Below, piece by piece: positions 59,681 to 64,000 of a DNA stretch of 64,000 bases. The notes below the pieces were generated by a model that was not told the DNA's origin, ran no database searches, and worked only from the letters and a program-made list of their open reading frames with translations. The position numbers and the translations under genes are program-made. Within the stretch, counting starts at the first letter, position 1. Each line of letters begins with the position of its first letter. Source of the stretch: Pelomonas lactea (lineage in GTDB: Bacteria > Pseudomonadota > Gammaproteobacteria > Burkholderiales > Burkholderiaceae_C); NCBI RefSeq assembly GCF_043555885.1, contig NZ_JBIGHX010000004.1, positions 124,001 through 188,000 on the forward strand, written 5' to 3'.

Positions 59681-60657
59681 GCGGCCACGAGCGCGGCCCG
59701 CGCATTCCCTTCCAGCCCAATTCGCGCCTGCCCGACGCGGCCTTCGAGATCCTCGCGCCCGAGGGCCGCGAGCTGCGGCTGTTCTCCGCCTGCGTGGAGC
59801 AGTTGGCCACCGGCCTGCAGTGGGCCGAAGGCCCGGTGTGGTTCGGCGACGGCCGCTACCTGCTGGTGTCGGACATCCCCAACGACCGCATCCTGCGCTG
59901 GGACGACTGCAGCGGCGAGGTCAGCGTGTTCCGCCAGCCCAGCGGCAACGCCAACGGCCACGTGCGCGACGCGCAGGGCCGCCTCGTCAGCTGCGAGCAC
60001 CTGGGCCGGCGCATCACGCGCACTGAAGTCGACGGCCGCGTCACCGTGCTGGCCGACCGCTTCGACGGCAAGCCGCTGAACTCGCCCAACGACATCACCT
60101 GCGCGCCGGACGGCGCGATCTGGTTCACCGACCCCGAGTTCGGCATCTCCGGCGACTGGGAAGGCGCGCCCGCGCCGCGCGAGCAGCCGCATGGCGTCTA
60201 CCGCATCGATGCCCGCACGGGCGAACTGCAGCGCGTCATCGACGACCTCGCCGGCCCCAACGGCCTGGCCTTCACGCCCGAGGGCCGGCTGCTGGTGGTG
60301 GAGAGCCGCGCGCAGCCGCACCGGCTGATCTGGACCTACGCGGTGAATGGCGCAACGGCCAGCGACAAGCGCCTGCTCATCGACGCCCAAGGCCCCGGCG
60401 CCTTCGACGGCATCGCGCTGGACACGCAGGGCCGCATCTGGTGCGGCTTCGGCGGCGGCGGCCAGCCGGGCGTGGACCCGGCGGGGCTGGACGGCGTGCG
60501 CGTCTACGCCGCCGACGGCCAGCCGCTGGCCCACATCCACCTGCCCGAGCGCTGCGCCAACCTGTGCTTCGGCGGCGCCAAGGGCAACCGCCTCTTCATG
60601 GCCAGCAGCCATTCGCTGTACGCCCTCTACGTCAACGCCCGCGGGCTGGTCCGATGA
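59677..60657 (+). CDS. SMP-30/gluconolactonase-family lactonase
   Basis: 326 residues, a six-bladed propeller that hydrolyses sugar-acid lactones. Metal ligands of the family are present: E51 (WAEGPVW), N138 (NSPNDI), N195 (GPNGLAF) and D244 (FDGIALD). The gene overlaps udh by ATGA, so it most likely opens the glucaro- or galactaro-lactone made by that enzyme; xylonolactone is an alternative. No signal peptide is seen, so it is cytoplasmic. Confidence 0.9.
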   Translation: MSGHERGPRIPFQPNSRLPDAAFEILAPEGRELRLFSACVEQLATGLQWAEGPVWFGDGRYLLVSDIPNDRILRWDDCSGEVSVFRQPSGNANGHVRDAQGRLVSCEHLGRRITRTEVDGRVTVLADRFDGKPLNSPNDITCAPDGAIWFTDPEFGISGDWEGAPAPREQPHGVYRIDARTGELQRVIDDLAGPNGLAFTPEGRLLVVESRAQPHRLIWTYAVNGATASDKRLLIDAQGPGAFDGIALDTQGRIWCGFGGGGQPGVDPAGLDGVRVYAADGQPLAHIHLPERCANLCFGGAKGNRLFMASSHSLYALYVNARGLVR

Positions 60658-61700
60658 ACACTGAACCCCACGTGACCGTGCGCGACTACGGCCGCCTGCC
60701 TGACGGCCGCACCGTCCACGAATACCGCCTCGACAACGGCCGCGGCCTCGTGCTGACGGCGCTGGACTGGGGCGGCATCGTCACAGGCCTGTGGCTGCCC
60801 GGCGGCGCCGACAGCGTCGTGCTGGGCCTGGCCGACCTGGGCGCCTACCTGGCCGGCGCCGGCTCTCACCTGGGCGTCATCGCCGGCCGCTACGCCAACC
60901 GCATCGCCGGCGCCAGCTTCGAGCTGGACGGCGTGCGCCACCGCCTCGCCGCCAACGACGGCGCCAACTGCCTGCACGGCGGCCCGGCCGGCTTCGGCGC
61001 CTCGCTGTGGCAGGGCACGCCGCAGCCGGTGGGTGCCGATGGCAGCGTCAGCCTGCTGCTGGAGCGCGTGAGCCCGAACGGCGAGATGGGCTTCCCCGGC
61101 ACGATGCATGTCGCCGTGCGCTACACGCTGGGCACGGACATGAGCTGGCGCGTGGACTACGAGGCGACGACCGACCTGCCCACCGTCGTCAACCTCACCT
61201 CGCACGCCTACTTCAACCTCGGCGGCGCCGAGTCCGGCGCGGCGCTGGGCCATCGCCTGACGCTGCACGCCAGCCGCTACACCGTGCCCGGTGCGAACGG
61301 CATCCCGCTGCGACACGCGGGCGTGGCCGGCACGCCGTTCGACTTCCGCCGCGAGCGCGCCATCGGTACCGACGTGGGCTACGACCACAACTGGCTGCTG
61401 GATCACCCGCTGGACGGCGCACCGCACCCGGCCGCGCGCCTCACCGACCCGGTGTCGGGCCGCTGGATGGACATCGCCACGACCGAGCCGGCGATCCAGT
61501 TCTACGCCGGCACGTGGATGGACGGCTCACTCACCAGCCCGGGCGGCCGTCGCTACACGCGCGGCGCGGGCGTCTGCCTGGAAACCCAGCACAACCCGGA
61601 TTCGCCGAACCGCCCGGTGAGCGCCGACTGGCCCAGCACCGTGCTGCGGCCAGGCGAGGTGTTCAGGTCGGCGACGGTGCATCGGTTTGGGGGCTGGTGA
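60654..61700 (+). CDS. galM: Aldose 1-epimerase (mutarotase)
   Basis: 348 residues. It interconverts alpha and beta anomers of free aldoses. Visible: GRYANRIAGASFELDG, the HGGPAGFG segment, the catalytic-His motif NLTSHAYFNLGG, DHNWLLD, and the catalytic Glu in ETQHNPDSPN near the C-terminus. The start overlaps the lactonase stop as ATGA, ending a coupled three-gene set (udh, lactonase, mutarotase). In this context it could supply the right anomer of glucuronate to Udh or of xylose to XylA. Confidence 0.93.
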   Translation: MNTEPHVTVRDYGRLPDGRTVHEYRLDNGRGLVLTALDWGGIVTGLWLPGGADSVVLGLADLGAYLAGAGSHLGVIAGRYANRIAGASFELDGVRHRLAANDGANCLHGGPAGFGASLWQGTPQPVGADGSVSLLLERVSPNGEMGFPGTMHVAVRYTLGTDMSWRVDYEATTDLPTVVNLTSHAYFNLGGAESGAALGHRLTLHASRYTVPGANGIPLRHAGVAGTPFDFRRERAIGTDVGYDHNWLLDHPLDGAPHPAARLTDPVSGRWMDIATTEPAIQFYAGTWMDGSLTSPGGRRYTRGAGVCLETQHNPDSPNRPVSADWPSTVLRPGEVFRSATVHRFGGW

Positions 61701-62076
61701 GAGAGGTGAGGGATGGCTGCTTCGCAGCCATGCTGTCAGTCGCCGGGCGAGCCTCGGCGGTCTGCTGTTGGTAGGAGCGGTCGCCCGTGAACGGCACCGC
61801 AGCGCGCCGGCCGGCCTGGCGGCTAGGTAGACGTTGGTAGCGGGAATAACCACCGTTGCGCCAGGTTTCTCTGGCTGGCAGAGTAGCCACCGATCAGCAC
61901 CGCTTTCGATATCGGCTCAACGACTTCGATTTCCGGCATGCCCGGGGATTTTCCTTGCGATAAGAACTTACCCTTGCCAGGCTGGTGTGGTTAAGAAGCA
62001 GCGGCCGGAGCTATGCGGCACTACGCGCTGATAAACTGTTAGGCCACATATAAAAGTTTTGCCGGGAGATCCAACA
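61701..62076. other. 376-base intergenic stretch where the GC-rich locus meets AT-richer DNA
   Basis: No convincing gene. It begins with a perfect hairpin (ATGGCTGC, TTC loop, GCAGCCAT; 61713-61731) just after galM, a possible terminator although no T run follows. A REP-like GGTAGGAGCGG occurs near 61770. From about 61,850 composition shifts sharply to lower GC. GTTAGGC at 62038-62044 matches the integron core site GTTRRRY and precedes the next gene by 32 bases; no inverted partner for it was found upstream. Confidence 0.5.
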
Positions 62077-62664
62077 ATGCAAGCTCGCTTGATCCTCGCA
62101 CTTGGCCTCGCGATCACCGCACTACCGGCTTGGGCGCAATTTGGCAGCACGGGAGATCGAGAGAAGGGTATTGTTATATACCTATCTCAGACTGCCTATC
62201 TGACATACTTTGACTTGGCTCTTTTATGCCTGTGTCCTGTATTTGGGGCTCTTGGAGGCGTAGTTTCTCGGCATTTGACACTTGCCGATATTCGCTCGAA
62301 GCTGGATTCGAACTCGCATCTGTCCGAAAACACCACAGCGGACACGACCCAGACAGTCAAATATCAGCCGGCACCACACTTTGGTCCAAATGCAGTATTA
62401 GTGGGTGCCATACTCGGGATAGTGGTTGCACTCTATTTTGTCGGGGCAATTACAGATCATGTGACATCGCTAGCAAGAGTTTTTGCGCTATGCATTCTCC
62501 TTGGCTATCAAGCTTCAAATCTCTGGCGAGCGCAGGAGAAGATTATTGCCAGTTTGGTAGATGATCGACTCAGAACGCTGCTTGGCGACAAGAACTTTAT
62601 AGGAATAAGGGCCGAGCAGGCATCAGAACACGGAGCTTCCCAAGATGCTCCAAGAACCAAATGA
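62077..62664 (+). CDS. Small membrane protein of unknown function in the low-GC segment
   Basis: 195 residues; not recognised. The ATG at 62077 has GGGAGA eight bases upstream. The N-terminus (MQARLILALGLAITALPAWA) is a signal peptide or first helix. Further membrane helices lie at about 43-65 (YFDLALLCLCPVFGALGGVV), 110-132 and 137-153. The last 40 residues are soluble and charged. GC content and codon use differ clearly from the genes to its left. It is followed by an attC-like inverted repeat, then by the RelA/SpoT-type gene. It might work with that gene or be an independent cassette. Confidence 0.7.
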   Translation: MQARLILALGLAITALPAWAQFGSTGDREKGIVIYLSQTAYLTYFDLALLCLCPVFGALGGVVSRHLTLADIRSKLDSNSHLSENTTADTTQTVKYQPAPHFGPNAVLVGAILGIVVALYFVGAITDHVTSLARVFALCILLGYQASNLWRAQEKIIASLVDDRLRTLLGDKNFIGIRAEQASEHGASQDAPRTK

Positions 62665-62678
62665 CCGTTCGTCGAGAT

Positions 62679-62739
62679 GCGTCTTGACCGCTCATTCCAA
62701 CGGACCGCCTCCGGCGGCAACTGAATTCAGACGCTAGGC
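62679..62739. repeat. Imperfect inverted repeat resembling an integron attC site
   Basis: GCGTC (62679-62683) pairs with GACGC (62730-62734), and the centre is CCGCC-TCC-GGCGG (62705-62717). The right end, GCTAGGC, differs by one base from the core GTTRRRY. The size (about 60 bases), position between two single genes, and 12 bases to the next ATG fit a cassette junction, but the arms are poorly conserved and no integrase is present. Confidence 0.35.
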
Positions 62740-62751
62740 CGTACGAATCCA

Positions 62752-63837
62752 ATGTCGTACTCTGTACCACTCTTCAGCAAAAGCGCTGTCGACAAAGCTG
62801 GTCGCGCTCTTGCCTCCACCAAGAGCGTCGACGAGTTCGATGAGGCCGCGTGGGATGTCTTGGGAAACTGGCGGGCATCTCATGCCTTTCCGCTGAACAC
62901 CATCACGGTGAGTTTGAAGGGAAAGGTAAACCGACTCGGCTTGAAAGCCGTGGTTGTTCAGCGCCTGAAGCGATCACGCTCAATCTTGTCTAAGCTTTCG
63001 CGCGACTCAATGCGCCTGACGCAGATGCAAGACATAGGGGGCTGTCGTGCAGTGGTCCCTTCGATCGAAGACGTGTATACCTTGCGCGACAAGTTCTACA
63101 AGAGTCGGTCGAAGCACATCTTAATTTCGGAAGACGACTACATCGCCAGTCCCAAGGCCTCTGGGTATCGCGGTATTCACTTGATCTACAAATTTCAGAG
63201 CGAAGTCAAATCGGAGTACAACAATCTACTGCTCGAAGTCCAACTTCGCTCCCAAGTCCAGCATGCTTGGGCGACTGCAGTGGAAACCGTAGGAGCAGTA
63301 GTCGGGCAAGCTCTCAAGTCAAGCCAGGGTGAGAGTATGTGGCTCTCCTACTTCCAAACGGCATCGGTTGCATTCGAGTACACGGAGACGCCTGCATTTG
63401 GCAGAACCCCGCATATGTCACGGGGGCTGGTCGCACGCGAACTCGAGAAGCTGCACACAAAACTCGATGTCACCAAGAAACTGACTGCTTATCGTGCTGC
63501 GCTGCGCGCAACCGAGACACCAACCGCTAAGAATGCCGGTTACTTTCTTTTGGTGCTTTTACCAGATGAGCCAGGGTTACAGGTGTTCTCTTTCGCGAAG
63601 GAAGAAGCAGATGCTGCGCAAAAGGAGTACCAACGATACGAGCGGCTACTCCCATTTCAGTCCCGTCAAGTCCCGCTTTTCCCAGAGCTGGCCGACTACT
63701 CGGGTGCTCAAGTCGTTCTCGTAGGCGCAGAGTCATTTCGGTCTATTCGGGAGGCGTATCCAAACTACTACCTCGACACCGAGAAGTTTGTGTCTTTGGT
63801 TACTCACTTCATACAAAGATATCGACGTTCGGCCTAA
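62752..63837 (+). CDS. RelA/SpoT-domain nucleotidyl (pyrophospho)transferase, possible toxin or defence enzyme
   Basis: 361 residues. The synthetase domain (about 50-180) has the expected set: ATP-binding RLKRSRSILSKL near 71, MQDIGGCRAVV at 92-102 with D94, the G-loop ASPKASGYRGIHLIY with Y139, and EVQLRSQVQHAWA with E162. No HD hydrolase, TGS or ACT domain is present, so it is not a housekeeping Rel. The C-terminal half (about 205-361) is an extra domain ending AYPNYYLDTEKFVSLV. Known relatives include small alarmone synthetases and toxic versions (toxSAS/CapRel type) that make (pp)pApp or pyrophosphorylate tRNA, some of them phage-triggered. Which activity applies here cannot be told. No strong ribosome binding site is seen. 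It lies in low-GC DNA flanked by attC-like repeats. Confidence 0.82.
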   Translation: MSYSVPLFSKSAVDKAGRALASTKSVDEFDEAAWDVLGNWRASHAFPLNTITVSLKGKVNRLGLKAVVVQRLKRSRSILSKLSRDSMRLTQMQDIGGCRAVVPSIEDVYTLRDKFYKSRSKHILISEDDYIASPKASGYRGIHLIYKFQSEVKSEYNNLLLEVQLRSQVQHAWATAVETVGAVVGQALKSSQGESMWLSYFQTASVAFEYTETPAFGRTPHMSRGLVARELEKLHTKLDVTKKLTAYRAALRATETPTAKNAGYFLLVLLPDEPGLQVFSFAKEEADAAQKEYQRYERLLPFQSRQVPLFPELADYSGAQVVLVGAESFRSIREAYPNYYLDTEKFVSLVTHFIQRYRRSA

Positions 63838-63901
63838 ACATACATCGACGGGAAGTCTGGCCGGCTGCGCCGCCAAGCCGCCCCCATGTCAGGCGTAGGG
63901 C
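63832..63901. repeat. 70-base inverted repeat resembling an integron attC site
   Basis: The left end GCCTAAAC overlaps the stop codon of the RelA/SpoT gene, as is usual in gene cassettes, and partly pairs with the right end GCGTAGGGC (63893-63901). Inner arms ACATCGACGGG and CCCCCATGT also pair imperfectly, around a GC-rich centre. Resemblance to R''/L''/L'/R' order is suggestive, not conclusive. Confidence 0.35.
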
Positions 63902-64000
63902 TGCCTGATCCGCGGTATTTCCGTCTTGGAATGTAGAGCGGCCACTCGGCTGTACTGGCAGGGACGACTGCAGCCAGCCTGAAGCCGACACCGCATTCAC

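Noticed and set aside
61830..61850. TGGTAGCGGGAATA as a fourth LacI-type operator
   Set aside because: Only one half-site matches, there is no dyad symmetry, and it lies after galM rather than before a locus gene.
63809..64000. Small minus-strand open frame at the right edge
   Set aside because: No recognisable product, and it overlaps the end of the RelA/SpoT gene and the attC-like repeat.
1..64000. CRISPR arrays, tRNA or rRNA genes, transposases
   Set aside because: The repeats seen are protein-coding and no short direct repeats with unique spacers were found; no tRNA- or rRNA-like sequence or transposase was recognised by reading.

Overview
The window is GC-rich (about 70% by eye) and dense with genes. 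Gene content and codon use suggest a beta-proteobacterium of the Burkholderiales (Roseateles/Pelomonas/Rhizobacter type). That placement is an inference; no rRNA or tRNA marker is present. I saw no rRNA, tRNA, CRISPR array, insertion sequence or replication origin. All coordinates were read by hand.

Region 1 (1-29,578): two giant repetitive surface-type proteins in tandem on the + strand. The first is open at the left edge and exceeds 7,090 residues. The second (2,751 residues) begins with a LEPR-XLL signature. The second is colinear with the C-terminal third of the first and both end in a related tail, so they look like a duplicated pair. Inside the first are 62-residue tandem repeats, a non-repetitive insert with a beta/gamma-crystallin-like calcium motif, Asp-rich loops and eight Ig-like repeats.

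Region 2 (29,597-38,602) and region 4 (44,598-61,700) form a glucuronoxylan utilisation locus. Two alpha-glucuronidases (a GH115-GH8 fusion and a GH67 enzyme, both with export signals) remove (methyl)glucuronate. The GH8 domain and a GH43 beta-xylosidase shorten xylo-oligosaccharides. A GPH symporter and an ExuT-like carrier are the likely importers. XylA, XylB, transaldolase and transketolase feed xylose into the pentose phosphate pathway. Uronate dehydrogenase, an SMP-30 lactonase and a mutarotase oxidise the released uronate. A second arm (IlvD/EDD pentonate dehydratase, RraA-like protein, ketoglutarate-semialdehyde-type dehydrogenase and a ROK regulator) suggests oxidative sugar-acid catabolism. 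A LacI regulator lies inside the locus, and three similar LacI-type palindromes sit in the two divergent promoter regions, suggesting one regulon.

Region 3 (38,696-44,594) interrupts the locus with ordinary genes: a secreted zinc metalloprotease, a TonB-family protein, a GST-like protein, a GreA/GreB-like factor and a small basic protein.

Region 5 (about 61,850-64,000) drops sharply in GC. It holds a small membrane protein and a RelA/SpoT-domain protein, each followed by a 60-70 bp imperfect inverted repeat resembling an integron attC site. This looks like recently acquired cassette DNA, and the RelA/SpoT protein could be a housekeeping-like alarmone synthetase or a toxin/defence enzyme.
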